From Bradyrhizobium prioriisuperbiae (GTDB taxonomy: Bacteria; Pseudomonadota; Alphaproteobacteria; Rhizobiales; Xanthobacteraceae): DNA of 64,000 nucleotides. How positions within the stretch are numbered: the stretch's first letter is position 1; each line of letters begins with the position of its first letter. Shown in pieces: positions 1 through 8,933 of this stretch. A program made the position numbers and the translations under genes. The DNA lies in the NCBI RefSeq assembly GCF_032397745.1, contig NZ_CP135921.1, positions 2,666,001 to 2,730,000 on the forward strand, read 5' to 3'. Below the pieces are notes generated by a model. The model worked only from the letters and a program-made list of their open reading frames with translations. It was not told where the DNA came from and ran no database searches.

Positions 1-525
1 CACGACGCGGGTGACGAGAGCGGCCTGCCGGGCCTGGTCTTCACGGATTGCCGCGTGCTTCGCCAGCACGTGCGCCATTTCATGCGACAGCACCGAGGAC
101 AGCTCGGAGGTATCGCTTGCCAGCGCAATCAGGCCGCGCGTCACATAAAGCTGTCCGGTCGGCAGCGCGAAGGCGTTGACCGCGCCGGAGTTCAGGATGG
201 TGACCTTGTAGGACAGGTCCGGGCGCTCGGATGCCGCGACCAGTCGATCGACGGTCTTGGTGATCAGGGCTCCAAGCTTCGGATCGTCATAGGGCCCGCC
301 ATAGGCGGCCAGGATGCGCTCGTGTTCACGCTCGGCCGCCGGCGTCTGAACCACGGGTTTGGGAAATTTAGCTGTGCTGGAAACCGTCGGCGCCGCCGTC
401 TGGAAACGAGTCGCATCGCCGCACCCGCCGAGCCCGAGCACAGCGGCCAGCACAACAGGCGCCGCAAATGCGCGGCCCGATCTCCTGTGCTGGGCATGCC
501 CAAGTTCTCGACCTACCGTCGTCAC
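1..525 (-). CDS. M48-family zinc metalloprotease, lipoprotein (partial, C-terminus outside window)
   Basis: Membrane-anchored zinc peptidase of the M48 family (Ste24/HtpX/LoiP-like), probably acting in the periplasm on envelope proteins. Reading leftward, a GTG at 525 gives a short basic N-terminus, a hydrophobic segment and a lipobox LGGC at about residues 32-35, so the mature protein should be lipid-anchored. The zinc motif HEMAH is at about residues 148-152, inside the characteristic ELSSVLSHEMAHVLAKH context. An AGGA lies about 10 bases before the GTG. 175 codons are present and the frame stays open to base 1, so the third zinc ligand and the C-terminus are missing here. The fold and family are clear; the substrate is not. 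Confidence 0.88.
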   Translation of the reverse strand, partial: MTTVGRELGHAQHRRSGRAFAAPVVLAAVLGLGGCGDATRFQTAAPTVSSTAKFPKPVVQTPAAEREHERILAAYGGPYDDPKLGALITKTVDRLVAASERPDLSYKVTILNSGAVNAFALPTGQLYVTRGLIALASDTSELSSVLSHEMAHVLAKHAAIREDQARQAALVTRVV

Positions 526-536
526 GTTTCGACTGT

Positions 537-608
537 CCTACCCAAACAGAATTGCCTACCCAAACAGATTTGCCTACCCAAGCAGAATTGCCTGCCCACC
601 CAAAATTG
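537..608. repeat. 18-bp tandem repeat, about four units, upstream of the M48 gene
   Basis: Four consecutive 18-bp units start at 537, 555, 573 and 591. The first three follow CCTACCCAAACAGAATTG with one or two changes; the fourth is degenerate. The array sits immediately 5' of the leftward M48 gene, so it lies in its promoter or 5' leader. There are no unique spacers, so it is not a CRISPR. Copy number may vary between strains. Confidence 0.8.
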
Positions 609-703
609 TTGCGTATGCCACGCGGTACGCGACCCCAAAACTGAATTCACCAAACGATGAATCCAAACCGCGCTTTCGAGAGACTGCCGGCACCATCACG
701 CGG

Positions 704-1468
704 CTACTTTTCACCAACCAGTTCAATCTGCCCCACCTGGAAGATGTCGATCCGCGGGCCTCCGCGCAATTCCACCCAACCACGCACGCGAACTTGCCGG
801 TTTTCGAGTGATTTCGGCGCCAAACCGGCCGTTTCTAACGCTGTTATCATGCGCCTTGAAATAGTCGCGGCAAAGCCTTCTGTCCACCGGCGGCCAAAAT
901 TGACATAAAATGTCGCTCCGGCCTGGCGTACTGACAAAACCTTGCCTTCCACCACAACGAACTGCCCCACCAGAGGCAAAATATCGCCCGGTCTTTCCGC
1001 GTTTTTTAAGGCAGTCCCAGCGGCCCAGACACCCAGGCGGGATTTTCGTGCACCGGCCTCCGCCTGCATCAGATCCGCGGCGCAGGCACGGTCGGCCATT
1101 ACGCCGGAAAACAGCGCATATCCCTGCTTGAGCAAGTCGAGTTGCACGGGGCTGTCGGCGTTGTCGAGGAAGACCAGCGCCGGTTGCCGGCCGTAGCGAT
1201 CCGGCGTGTCGTCAGCGCCCTGCAAGCGAATGTCGCGGCTCTCGAGCAGGGCCGCGAGCTGTGCGGTCGACTTCGCTTGTCCAGGTGCCGGCTCGATGGC
1301 GGCGAGGCGAATCTCGCGGCCGTCGGTGAGGCGAAACGTGCGGGCGTCGATCACGGCGCCGACGCGTCCCTCACCCTGCGGCTCGAAACTGCAGGCTGCT
1401 TCGCCCGTCGTGGTGGCGACCACCACAAGCCATGCTGCGAGCAGCAGACGGCTTTTGCGATGTCCCAC
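704..1468 (-). CDS. secreted thermonuclease-like (SNase) domain protein
   Basis: A 254-residue exported protein of the staphylococcal nuclease (SNc) superfamily. Residues 1-24 form a signal peptide (basic start, LLLAAWLVVVATTTGEA). The SNase barrel follows at about 30-150, with recognisable pieces DARTFRLTDGREIRLAAIEP and DRYGR. The usual acidic IDTPE strand reads AIEPAP here, so nuclease activity is uncertain. A C-terminal region (about 165-250) looks like a second small beta domain. The start is GTG at 1468. It runs in the same direction as the M48 gene, 178 bp upstream of it. Many alphaproteobacterial genomes carry such degenerate SNase proteins of unknown role. Confidence 0.8.
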   Translation of the reverse strand: MGHRKSRLLLAAWLVVVATTTGEAACSFEPQGEGRVGAVIDARTFRLTDGREIRLAAIEPAPGQAKSTAQLAALLESRDIRLQGADDTPDRYGRQPALVFLDNADSPVQLDLLKQGYALFSGVMADRACAADLMQAEAGARKSRLGVWAAGTALKNAERPGDILPLVGQFVVVEGKVLSVRQAGATFYVNFGRRWTEGFAATISRRMITALETAGLAPKSLENRQVRVRGWVELRGGPRIDIFQVGQIELVGEK

Positions 1469-1755
1469 GGTGGCTGGTCTCCGACGTTGGCGCCGCGATG
1501 TCGCGTCAACGACGCGTCATCGCAACTCTACGCGCGATCGTGCGCAACGGCTATTCCGCTTTGCGGAAATTGGTGGCGTCATTTGCAGCGAAAAGACCCC
1601 GACATCGTAATGCGTTCAGGTCGTGTCACTGTCATTGCGCGCATCTGCTGATTCCAAACAAGTGTTTGGCTTGCTGCCCTTCCGCGGTTGCGGCATGATC
1701 CGCGCAACAAAAAAAAGGCGTCGCGCAATGCGATGCCGGAGGAGGGGAAGAAAAG

Positions 1756-2991
1756 ATGTCCATGCTGAAGTCCGTGCTGAAATCATCATTGTTGACCGCT
1801 CTCGCATCCGCCGCACTGCTGGCGGCGCCGGCGAATGCCCAGGACAAGCTGCTTCAAGACAAGCCGCTCAAGCTCGGCGCCATTCTCGACATGTCCGGGC
1901 TCTATGCCGACATCACCGGTGTCGGCAGCGAAACCGCGGCGAAGATGGCGGCGGAGGATTTCGGCGGCCAGGTGCTGGGCCGCAAGATCGAGATCATCGC
2001 CGCCGATCATCTCAACAAGGCGGATCTTTCCGCCAACATTGCGCGCGACATGCTGGACAATCAGGGCGTAGAAGCGATCATCGACGTTGCGGCCTCCGCC
2101 ACCGCGCTTGCGGCCGGCGAGATCGCCAAGGCGCGCAACAAGATCATCATGTTCAACGGCCCGGGCTCGATCCGCCTCAGCAACGAAGCCTGCGGTCCAT
2201 ATACCGTGCACTATGTGTTCGACACCTTCGCCCAGGCCAATGTCACCGGGCTTGCCACGGTGAAGCAGGGGCTCGACAGCTGGTTCTTCCTGACCGCGGA
2301 TTATGCCTTCGGCGCCGATCTGGAGAAGGACACCAGCAATGTGGTGCTGAAGTCCGGCGGCAAGGTGCTCGGCAATGTCAAGCATCCGCTCAACACGTCG
2401 GATTTTTCGTCGTTCCTGCTGCAGGCGCAGGGCTCCAACGCCAAGGTGATCGGCCTCGCCAATGCCGGCGGCGACACCATCAACGCCATCAAGCAGGCGG
2501 CCGAGTTCGGCATCACCAAGAGCGGCCAGAAATTGTCGCCGCTCTTGGCATTCATCACCGACATTGACAGCGTCGGGCTGCCGACCGCCCAGGGCCTGTT
2601 GCTCGCTGAAGCCTTCTACTGGGATCTCAACGACGAGACCCGCGCGTTCTCCAAGCGCTTCATGGAGCGGGTGAAGCGTCCGCCGACATCGGCGCAGGCC
2701 GGCGTCTATTCGTCGGTCACGCATTATCTCAAGGCAGTGAAGGCCGCCGGCACCACCGACTCCGCCGCGGTGATCAAGGTGATGAAGGAGACCCCGATCA
2801 ACGACATGTTCGCCAAGAACGGCCGGATCCGGGAAGACGGCCGCATGGTGCACGACATGTACTTGTTTGAAGTGAAGTCGCCGTCGGAATCCAAAGGGCG
2901 CTGGGACGACTACAAGCTGCTCGCCACCGTGCCGGGTGAGCAGGCGTTCCAGCCGCTGTCGGACTCGCGCTGCCCGCTGGTGAAGAAATAA
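1756..2991 (+). CDS. ABC transporter substrate-binding protein, branched-chain amino-acid (LivJ/Leu-binding) type
   Basis: Periplasmic binding protein of the Leu/Ile/Val-binding type I fold (peripla_BP_6). A strong ribosome site GGAGGGG precedes ATG 1756. Residues 1-28 are a signal peptide ending in ALAAPANA-like sequence before QDKLLQDKP. The mature part opens with KLGAILDMSGLYADITG, the typical first beta-alpha unit, and keeps the usual length of about 380 residues. No permease or ATPase genes of the Liv type lie nearby, so it either shares a transporter encoded elsewhere or acts as a sensor. It is followed after 70 bp, without a visible terminator, by a crotonase, a VOC protein and an acyl-CoA ligase, which suggests its ligand is the acid that this pathway breaks down. 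In related bacteria such proteins often bind aromatic or aliphatic acids rather than amino acids. Confidence 0.85.
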   Translation: MSMLKSVLKSSLLTALASAALLAAPANAQDKLLQDKPLKLGAILDMSGLYADITGVGSETAAKMAAEDFGGQVLGRKIEIIAADHLNKADLSANIARDMLDNQGVEAIIDVAASATALAAGEIAKARNKIIMFNGPGSIRLSNEACGPYTVHYVFDTFAQANVTGLATVKQGLDSWFFLTADYAFGADLEKDTSNVVLKSGGKVLGNVKHPLNTSDFSSFLLQAQGSNAKVIGLANAGGDTINAIKQAAEFGITKSGQKLSPLLAFITDIDSVGLPTAQGLLLAEAFYWDLNDETRAFSKRFMERVKRPPTSAQAGVYSSVTHYLKAVKAAGTTDSAAVIKVMKETPINDMFAKNGRIREDGRMVHDMYLFEVKSPSESKGRWDDYKLLATVPGEQAFQPLSDSRCPLVKK

Positions 2992-3061
2992 GCCGCCGCT
3001 GGCCGCGCCGGCGCACCGTCAAGAACCAACAACAAGAGAGACTCTTAAAAGGAAGTATTGC

Positions 3062-3850
3062 ATGACCGATATCGTGCTCCAGCATCTCGACCGCGGGCTT
3101 CTGACCATCACCATGAATCGTCCCGAGCGCCGCAATGCGCTGAATGCCGAGATGACCCAGGGGCTGGTCGAGGCGGCGCGTCGTGCCGCTGACGACAGCG
3201 AGGTGCGGGCGGTGTTGCTGAAAGGGGCGGGCGGCACCTTCTGTGTCGGCGGCGACGTCAAGGCGATGGCGAGCACGACCGAAAACCCGTCGCTCGAAGC
3301 CAAGGTGACGCGGCTGCGCCGCGGCATGGAGGTGTCGCGTATTCTCCACATCATGCAGAAGCCGGTGGTGGCGCAGATCGACGGCGCGGCTGCCGGCGCC
3401 GGGCTGTCGATCGCCCTGTCGTGCGATCTGCGCGTCGCCTCGGCGTCCGCCAAGATCACGACCGCGTTCGCCAAGGTCGGTTATTCCGGCGACTATGGCG
3501 GCACATACTTCCTCACCCAGCTGCTCGGCAGCGCCAGGGCGCGTGAGCTCTATCTGCTGTCGCCGGTGCTGACAGCCCAGGAGGCGCTGGCGCTGGGCAT
3601 GGTGACGCGGGTGGTGCCGGATGCGGAGATCGATGCGGCCGCTCATGAGCTTGCGCTATCGCTGGCCCAGGGCCCATCCGTGACGCTCGGCTACATCAAA
3701 AAGAACATCAACAACGCCGAGCACCTGTCGCTCGAAGCCTGCTTCGATGCCGAGGCGTTGCACCATTCGCGCTGCTCGGAGACGGCCGATCACAAGGAAG
3801 CCGCCAAGGCGTTCGTGGAAAAGCGCGCCGCCGTATTTAAGGGACATTGA
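3062..3850 (+). CDS. enoyl-CoA hydratase/isomerase family protein (PaaG-like)
   Basis: Crotonase-fold enzyme acting on an acyl-CoA thioester. The start ATG 3062 follows AAAGGAAG. The oxyanion-hole segments are present at about residues 61-67 (CVGGDVK) and 109-116 (AAAGAGLS). By hand alignment both catalytic glutamates of classical enoyl-CoA hydratase are replaced (Ser116 and Phe136), while an aspartate at about 144 (YSGDYGGT) sits where the isomerase PaaG has its catalytic Asp. This points to a double-bond isomerase or ring isomerase rather than a hydratase. At 262 residues it is of normal length. Its stop overlaps the start of the next gene, so translation is probably coupled. The substrate is unknown. 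Confidence 0.85.
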   Translation: MTDIVLQHLDRGLLTITMNRPERRNALNAEMTQGLVEAARRAADDSEVRAVLLKGAGGTFCVGGDVKAMASTTENPSLEAKVTRLRRGMEVSRILHIMQKPVVAQIDGAAAGAGLSIALSCDLRVASASAKITTAFAKVGYSGDYGGTYFLTQLLGSARARELYLLSPVLTAQEALALGMVTRVVPDAEIDAAAHELALSLAQGPSVTLGYIKKNINNAEHLSLEACFDAEALHHSRCSETADHKEAAKAFVEKRAAVFKGH

Positions 3851-4617
3851 ACGTGACCCCCGGCTTGCGGCTGCGCCAGATCTGCCTCGTTGCGTCCCAC
3901 ATTGAGCCAGTGGTCGGCGATATCGCAGGCATCATGGGCCTCGATGTCTGTTACCGCGATCCCAATGTCGGCAAATACGGGCTGGAAAACGCGCTGCTGC
4001 CGGTCGACACCATTCTGCTTGAGGTCGTGGCTCCCGTTCAGGACGGCACCGCCGCCGGACGGTTTCTGGACAAGACCGACGGCCGCGGCGGCTACATGGC
4101 GATTTTCTCCTGCGACGATCCCCGGGAACGGGGGGGCAACGCCGAACGCCTGGGCGTGCGCACCGCGCATGTGATCGATCGTCCGCCTTACCTTGGTGTG
4201 CAATTGCATCCGCGCGATTGCCGTGCCGCCTTTATCGAGTTCAATCACATGGCCGGTGGCGATGATCCGCGCGGAGCCTACGCGCCCGCGGGACCAGACT
4301 GGCACACGGCGATCCGGCAGGAGCGCACGCGCAGGCTGGTGGCTGTCGAGATGCAGAGCCCCGAGCCCGCCGGGCTCGCCGCGCACTGGAGCGCGATTCT
4401 CGGTGCAGCTCTGCAAACGGAAGCGGATGGTCGTCCGGAAATCGCACTGGTCAATTGCACGCTGCGGTTCGACAATGGTCCGGTGGATGCGTTGAGCGGC
4501 CTGGTGTTCGAGGCGGCGGATGCGAACGCGATCAGACAGGCCGCTCACGCCAGAGGATATGCCGTCACTGCCGATGCATTCACGATCGGAGGTGTGGATT
4601 TCCGCATCTCGTCCTGA
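3847..4617 (+). CDS. VOC (glyoxalase/dioxygenase superfamily) protein
   Basis: A 256-residue protein of the vicinal-oxygen-chelate superfamily, with two paired beta-alpha-beta units: about residues 5-135 (LRQICLVASHIEPVVGDI at the start) and 150-256. It is most like the glyoxalase-like group found beside CoA-dependent degradation genes; the reaction cannot be named from sequence. The start is uncertain: TTG 3847 overlaps the upstream stop as TTGA, and GTG 3853 is two codons later in frame. Either choice implies translational coupling with the crotonase. It precedes the acyl-CoA ligase by 41 bp and probably shares its mRNA. Confidence 0.72.
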   Translation: MNVTPGLRLRQICLVASHIEPVVGDIAGIMGLDVCYRDPNVGKYGLENALLPVDTILLEVVAPVQDGTAAGRFLDKTDGRGGYMAIFSCDDPRERGGNAERLGVRTAHVIDRPPYLGVQLHPRDCRAAFIEFNHMAGGDDPRGAYAPAGPDWHTAIRQERTRRLVAVEMQSPEPAGLAAHWSAILGAALQTEADGRPEIALVNCTLRFDNGPVDALSGLVFEAADANAIRQAAHARGYAVTADAFTIGGVDFRISS

Positions 4618-4658
4618 TCAACAGGTCGAACAACAAAAAGAATAAGGACCATGACTCG

Positions 4659-6809
4659 ATGACTCCGGCGCCAAGCGAAACCACCCTGCAGCATCCGCTC
4701 GACAGCTTCTTCTCACCCTCCAGCATCGCCATCATCGGAGCCTCGCGCGAGGCGACCAAAATCCCGGGTATGCTGCTGACTTTCCTGCGCCGCAACGGCT
4801 ATGCCGGCGCAATTTTCCCGGTCAATCCACGTTATGACGAGATCGATGGGCTGGCCTGTCATCCTTCGGTCGCGGCGATTGGAAAGCCGATCGACCTCGC
4901 CATTGTCATCATCCCGGCGCAGCATGTGCTTGGCGCGCTGGAGGAGTGCGCGGCGGTGGGCGTCAAGAATGCCGTCATCATCTCGTCCGGCTTTGCCGAA
5001 GGCGGCGGCGACAGCGCCGATGTGCAGGGGGACATCGCGGCACTGGCCCGGCGCACCGGCATGCGGATTTCCGGGCCCAACGCCGAAGGCTTCTACAACG
5101 AGATGAAGCGCGTGGCGGCGACCTTCAGCCCGACGGTCGACGTCAAACCGGATGCGCCGCGGCTGATCGCGACACGCAAGCGGATCGGGATTGTGGCCCA
5201 AAGCGGCGGCATCGGTTTTGCGATCTACAACCGCGCCAAGGCGCTGGGTGTTGCCACAAGTTATGTGGTGTCGACCGGCAACGAGGCCGATCTCGCCGCG
5301 GGCGAAATCCTCGACTACATGGTGCGGGATGCGTCGACCGACGTCATCCTGCTGTTCATTGAAGGCATTCGCGACCCCGACAATTTCGTTGCAGCTGCGG
5401 CGCGCGCCGCCGAAGTCGGCAAGCCTATCATCGTGTCCAAGGTCGGGCGCACCAGTGCGGGCGAACGCGCCGCCGCTTCCCACACCGCCAGCATGGCCGG
5501 GTGGAATGCCGCCTATGATGCGGTGTTCGCCAAATACGGCCTGATCGCCGCCCACGACATCGATGAAGCGGTCGCGATCGCGGCCGCTCTCGCCTCCAGT
5601 CCGCGGCCCAAAGGCGATCGCGTCGCAGTCGTGACCGTGTCCGGTGGCGCCGGCGCCTGGGTTGCGGACACGCTGGCCAGCGAAGGGCTAACGATCCCGG
5701 AATTGTCCGAGCCGCTGCAGGCCGAGATTCGCGCGTTGATCCCGTCCTATGGCTCGCCGCGCAACCCCGTCGACATCACTGCCCAGGCGGTTCACAGCGG
5801 CGGCCTGCAGAAGATCATCGAGATCCTGTCGCGCTCCGACGAGATCGACATCATCGTGCCGGTGCTGTCGCTGTCCAGCGAAACGCGGATGCCGCTGAAG
5901 ATTCCCGAGATCAAGCCGGTGATCGACGCGCAGCTGAAGCCGATTTTGCTCCACTCCTACACACTGCCGTCGTTGTTCGCCCGCGATGGGCTGGGACAGG
6001 CCGGCATCGTGGTGTTCCACGGCCTGGCGCCGCTCGGCCGCGCCGCACGCCAGATGGTGCGGCGGGCGAACTTTGTTGTCGCTCCGCCCGCTGCGATCGA
6101 CGAGGCGTTGCCCGCGGCGGCGGGGTCTCTCGACCGGCTGTCCGGCGGCCTGTCCGAATATGAAAGCAAGCAACTGCTGCGCGATTGCGGCGTCTCGCTG
6201 CCCGATGAGATTCTGGTGCGCAGCCGGGCTGAGCTCGACGCCGCACTCACGCGGGTGGGTTTCCCACTGGTGATGAAAATCCAGTCGCGGGACATTCCGC
6301 ACAAGAGCGAGGTCGGCGGCGTGCGCGTCAACATCGCCAGCGCCGATGAAGCGGCCAGCGCCTACGATGCGCTGCTGGACAGCGCGCGGCGTCATTGTCC
6401 GGGCGCGAACATCCAGGGCGTTCTGGTCGGCCCGATGGCCAAAAAGGGCGTCGAGATCATCGTCGGCACCGTGCAGGACGCGACCTTCGGCCCGGTGGTG
6501 ATGGTCGGCCTCGGCGGCATCGCCACCGAACTGTTCAAGGATGTGGTCTATCGCCCGGCGCCGATCGGCGAAGGCGAGGCGATCGCGATGCTCGACGAGC
6601 TCAAGTCGGCGCCGTTGCTGCGGGGCTTCCGTGGCGCACCGAAAGCCGATGTCCAGGCGCTGGCGCGCTTGATCGCGCGCCTCTCGCAGCTGTCAGCCGG
6701 ATTGCGGCAAGTGTCGGAGATCGAGGTCAACCCGGTGATGGTGCACCCCGAAGGCGAGGGGGTCACCATCCTCGATGCGCTGGTGGTCGGGGCGTCGGCG
6801 AAGGCGTAG
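4659..6809 (+). CDS. acetate--CoA ligase family protein (ADP-forming acyl-CoA synthetase)
   Basis: A 716-residue single-chain NDP-forming acyl-CoA synthetase, making acyl-CoA from an organic acid, CoA and ATP through a phosphohistidine. Domains in order: CoA-binding Rossmann domain (about 15-115, SIAIIGASRE), succinyl-CoA-ligase-like domains (about 165-460) and a C-terminal ATP-grasp domain (about 490-715, ESKQLLRDCGV and FPLVMKIQSRDIPHKS). The likely phosphorylated histidine is His275 in SHTASMAG. The ATG at 4659 is chosen because AAGGA lies 10 bases before it and the family begins there; an in-frame extension upstream is only the end of the VOC gene read in another frame. As the activating enzyme of the cluster it probably feeds the neighbouring crotonases and dehydrogenases. 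Confidence 0.88.
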   Translation: MTPAPSETTLQHPLDSFFSPSSIAIIGASREATKIPGMLLTFLRRNGYAGAIFPVNPRYDEIDGLACHPSVAAIGKPIDLAIVIIPAQHVLGALEECAAVGVKNAVIISSGFAEGGGDSADVQGDIAALARRTGMRISGPNAEGFYNEMKRVAATFSPTVDVKPDAPRLIATRKRIGIVAQSGGIGFAIYNRAKALGVATSYVVSTGNEADLAAGEILDYMVRDASTDVILLFIEGIRDPDNFVAAAARAAEVGKPIIVSKVGRTSAGERAAASHTASMAGWNAAYDAVFAKYGLIAAHDIDEAVAIAAALASSPRPKGDRVAVVTVSGGAGAWVADTLASEGLTIPELSEPLQAEIRALIPSYGSPRNPVDITAQAVHSGGLQKIIEILSRSDEIDIIVPVLSLSSETRMPLKIPEIKPVIDAQLKPILLHSYTLPSLFARDGLGQAGIVVFHGLAPLGRAARQMVRRANFVVAPPAAIDEALPAAAGSLDRLSGGLSEYESKQLLRDCGVSLPDEILVRSRAELDAALTRVGFPLVMKIQSRDIPHKSEVGGVRVNIASADEAASAYDALLDSARRHCPGANIQGVLVGPMAKKGVEIIVGTVQDATFGPVVMVGLGGIATELFKDVVYRPAPIGEGEAIAMLDELKSAPLLRGFRGAPKADVQALARLIARLSQLSAGLRQVSEIEVNPVMVHPEGEGVTILDALVVGASAKA

Positions 6810-6813
6810 GCTC

Positions 6814-6889
6814 GTAGCCCGGATGAGCGAAGCGACATCCGGGACAAACGCTCAGCATCCCCGGATGTCGCTTCGCTCATCCGAGCTAC
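6814..6889. repeat. intergenic palindrome (REP-like), likely bidirectional terminator
   Basis: Two near-perfect inverted arms, 6814-6843 (GTAGCCCGGATGAGCGAAGC...) and 6859-6889, separated by 15 bases. They lie exactly between the convergent ligase and crotonase genes. Elements with this core are common intergenic repeats in Bradyrhizobium and Rhodopseudomonas. The long stem could end transcription from both sides, although there is no clean U-tract. Confidence 0.8.
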
Positions 6890-6898
6890 TAGCGGCAA

Positions 6899-7720
6899 TC
6901 ACCGCCGCTTGAAGTTCGGCACCCGGCGTTCTTCCGTGGCCTTGACGCCTTCCTTGAAGTCTTCGGTGGCGCGTAGCCGAGTCTGTTCGGCGAGTTCGTG
7001 GTCGGTGGCGGCCTTGACGCGGTCTGCCAGGCCCTGGCGCAGGGTGGCGCGTGTCGACTCGACACCGAGCGGCGAGCATTCGGCGATTTCGGTGGCGAGC
7101 TTGATGGCTTCCGCGCGCACCTGATCCTGCGGCACCAGCACCGAGGCCAGCCCCATCTTGAAGGCATCCTCGCCGGTGACACGGCGGCTGGTGTAGAACA
7201 TCAGCGCCGCATTGGTCTGGCCGACCGCTTCGGGCAGCGTCACCGTGAGGCCGAAGCCCGGGTGGAAGCCGAGCCGGGTGAAGTTGGCGGCGAAGCGCGC
7301 TTCGGGGCAGGTGACGCGGAAGTCCGCCGACATCGCCAGTCCCAGCCCGCCGCCGATGGCGGCGCCATGCACCGCGGCTATGATTGGCTTCTTGGCGCGG
7401 AAGATACGCACCGCTTCCAGATAGAGATGGTTGATCGGGCCGAGATTGGTGGCCGGATCGCCTTTACCCGACGGCGCATCGGCTTCCTTGCGCTCGGGAT
7501 CGCCGAAATTGGCGCCGGCGCAGAACGCCTTGCCCTGCGCCGCCAGCACCACCGCGCGCACGCTCGAATCGCTATCGATCTCATCCAGCGCGTCGGCGAT
7601 CTGGCGGATCAGCAGGATGTCGAAGAAGTTCAGCGGCGGGCGGCGGATCTCGATGGTGGTGACAAAGCCGGTCTTCTCCAAACTAATGTCTTTGAAGCCG
7701 ATGTCTTTTGGGGCGCTCAT
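6899..7720 (-). CDS. enoyl-CoA hydratase/isomerase family protein
   Basis: A 273-residue crotonase-fold protein and the third gene of a leftward set with two acyl-CoA dehydrogenases. Oxyanion-hole segments are visible as FCAGANFGD (about 66-74) and AAIGGGLGLAMSADF (about 123-137). The usual catalytic glutamates of enoyl-CoA hydratase are not evident (Gly and Asn at the aligned places), so hydration should not be assumed; isomerase, hydrolase or lyase chemistry is possible. The gap to the upstream dehydrogenase is 24 bp, which fits one operon. It differs clearly in sequence from the crotonase at 3.1 kb, so the pathway appears to use two distinct enzymes of this fold. Confidence 0.85.
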   Translation of the reverse strand: MSAPKDIGFKDISLEKTGFVTTIEIRRPPLNFFDILLIRQIADALDEIDSDSSVRAVVLAAQGKAFCAGANFGDPERKEADAPSGKGDPATNLGPINHLYLEAVRIFRAKKPIIAAVHGAAIGGGLGLAMSADFRVTCPEARFAANFTRLGFHPGFGLTVTLPEAVGQTNAALMFYTSRRVTGEDAFKMGLASVLVPQDQVRAEAIKLATEIAECSPLGVESTRATLRQGLADRVKAATDHELAEQTRLRATEDFKEGVKATEERRVPNFKRR

Positions 7721-7744
7721 GTGGTGTCCTTCAAATGGTGATGT

Positions 7745-8908
7745 TCAGCGCAGTCCAAGCCCGCGCGCGATGATGCCGCGCAGCACCTCGGTGGTGCCGC
7801 CCTGGATGGTGAGTTTGGGGGCGAGCTTGATGGCGAAATCGAGCTGCCGGTCCAGCGTCTCGTGATTGGAGACATCGGGCTCGACGAACGCGGCGAGGTT
7901 GCGCACCCGATGCGGCAACTGCTGCTCCCAGATCGTGCCGATATCCTTCACGATGGAGGCTTCCACCACCGGCTCCTTGCCGGCCTGCAGCATGCCGGCG
8001 ACCGACACCGACATCCGCCGCATGGTGTGCAGTTGTGCCACCAGTCTGCCGACGCCTTCCGCGCCGCGCACGTCCGGCGTCTTGCCCAGTGCGCGGACCA
8101 GTTCGGTCAGCACATAATGCGTTTCGAGAAAGCGCTCCGGGCCGCTGCGCTCATAGGCCAGCTCGCTGGTCGCCTGTTTCCAGGCGCCGTCGATCTCGCC
8201 GAGCACATGGTCGTCCGGCATGAAGGCGTCCTGGAACACCACCTCGTTGAATTCGTGCAGGCCGCTCATCTGGCCGATCGGGTTCACTGTAATGCCCGGG
8301 GTCTTTTTCATGTCGACCAGGAATTGGGTCAGGCCGTGCCGGCGATTCTCCTTGGTCGGCTGTGATGTTCGGAAGATGCCGAGCATGTAGTCGGCGATAT
8401 GCGCCGACGTGGTCCAGATCTTGGTGCCGTTGAGCAGCCAGCCGCCGTCGGTCCTGGTGGCTTTGGCTTTGGCCGCGAACAGATCGGAGCCGGAATTCGG
8501 CTCGCTCATGCCGATGGAGAAGCAGACCTCGCCGCGGCAGATCCGCGGCAGGATATCTAGCTTGATCCGCTCCGGCGCATACTTGATCAGCACCGGGCCG
8601 CTCTGGCGGTCGGCGACAAAGAAACGCCGCGTCGGCGCATTGGCGACGCGCATTTCCTCGGTCACCACATAACGCTCCAGGAAGCTGCGCTCATGGCCGC
8701 CGTATTTCTTCGGCCAGGTCATGCCGATCCAGCCGCGTTCGCCGACGCGGCGGCTGAAATCAGGCACATCGGTGTCTTCGGTCTGCGGCCGGTGCGGGTC
8801 GAACGTCCCGTTGGAAATTTCCTCGGCCAGAAACGCGCGGACTTCCTTGCGCAGCGCCTGGCATTCGGGTGGCAGGCGGATCGGATCGAAACGCAGCGCG
8901 GCGGTCAT
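7745..8908 (-). CDS. acyl-CoA dehydrogenase family protein
   Basis: FAD-dependent acyl-CoA dehydrogenase of 387 residues, which oxidises an acyl-CoA to the enoyl-CoA and passes electrons to ETF. The three-domain layout is visible: N-terminal helical (about 10-125), middle beta domain with SIGMSEPNSGSDL (about 135-147) and TKIWTTSAH (about 165), and C-terminal helical with the closing IQGGTTEVLRGIIARGLGL typical of the family. It is the middle gene of the leftward operon; the next upstream dehydrogenase is 25 bp away. Pairs of dissimilar dehydrogenases like this often work as a heteromeric enzyme on bulky or branched acyl-CoAs, as known for actinobacterial steroid enzymes; for this pair that is an inference. 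Confidence 0.9.
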   Translation of the reverse strand: MTAALRFDPIRLPPECQALRKEVRAFLAEEISNGTFDPHRPQTEDTDVPDFSRRVGERGWIGMTWPKKYGGHERSFLERYVVTEEMRVANAPTRRFFVADRQSGPVLIKYAPERIKLDILPRICRGEVCFSIGMSEPNSGSDLFAAKAKATRTDGGWLLNGTKIWTTSAHIADYMLGIFRTSQPTKENRRHGLTQFLVDMKKTPGITVNPIGQMSGLHEFNEVVFQDAFMPDDHVLGEIDGAWKQATSELAYERSGPERFLETHYVLTELVRALGKTPDVRGAEGVGRLVAQLHTMRRMSVSVAGMLQAGKEPVVEASIVKDIGTIWEQQLPHRVRNLAAFVEPDVSNHETLDRQLDFAIKLAPKLTIQGGTTEVLRGIIARGLGLR

Positions 8909-8933
8909 GACAATTGCTCCAGATCAAATGCGC

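Noticed and set aside
537..608. Possible CRISPR array
   Set aside because: Units are contiguous 18-bp repeats without unique spacers, and no cas gene is present.
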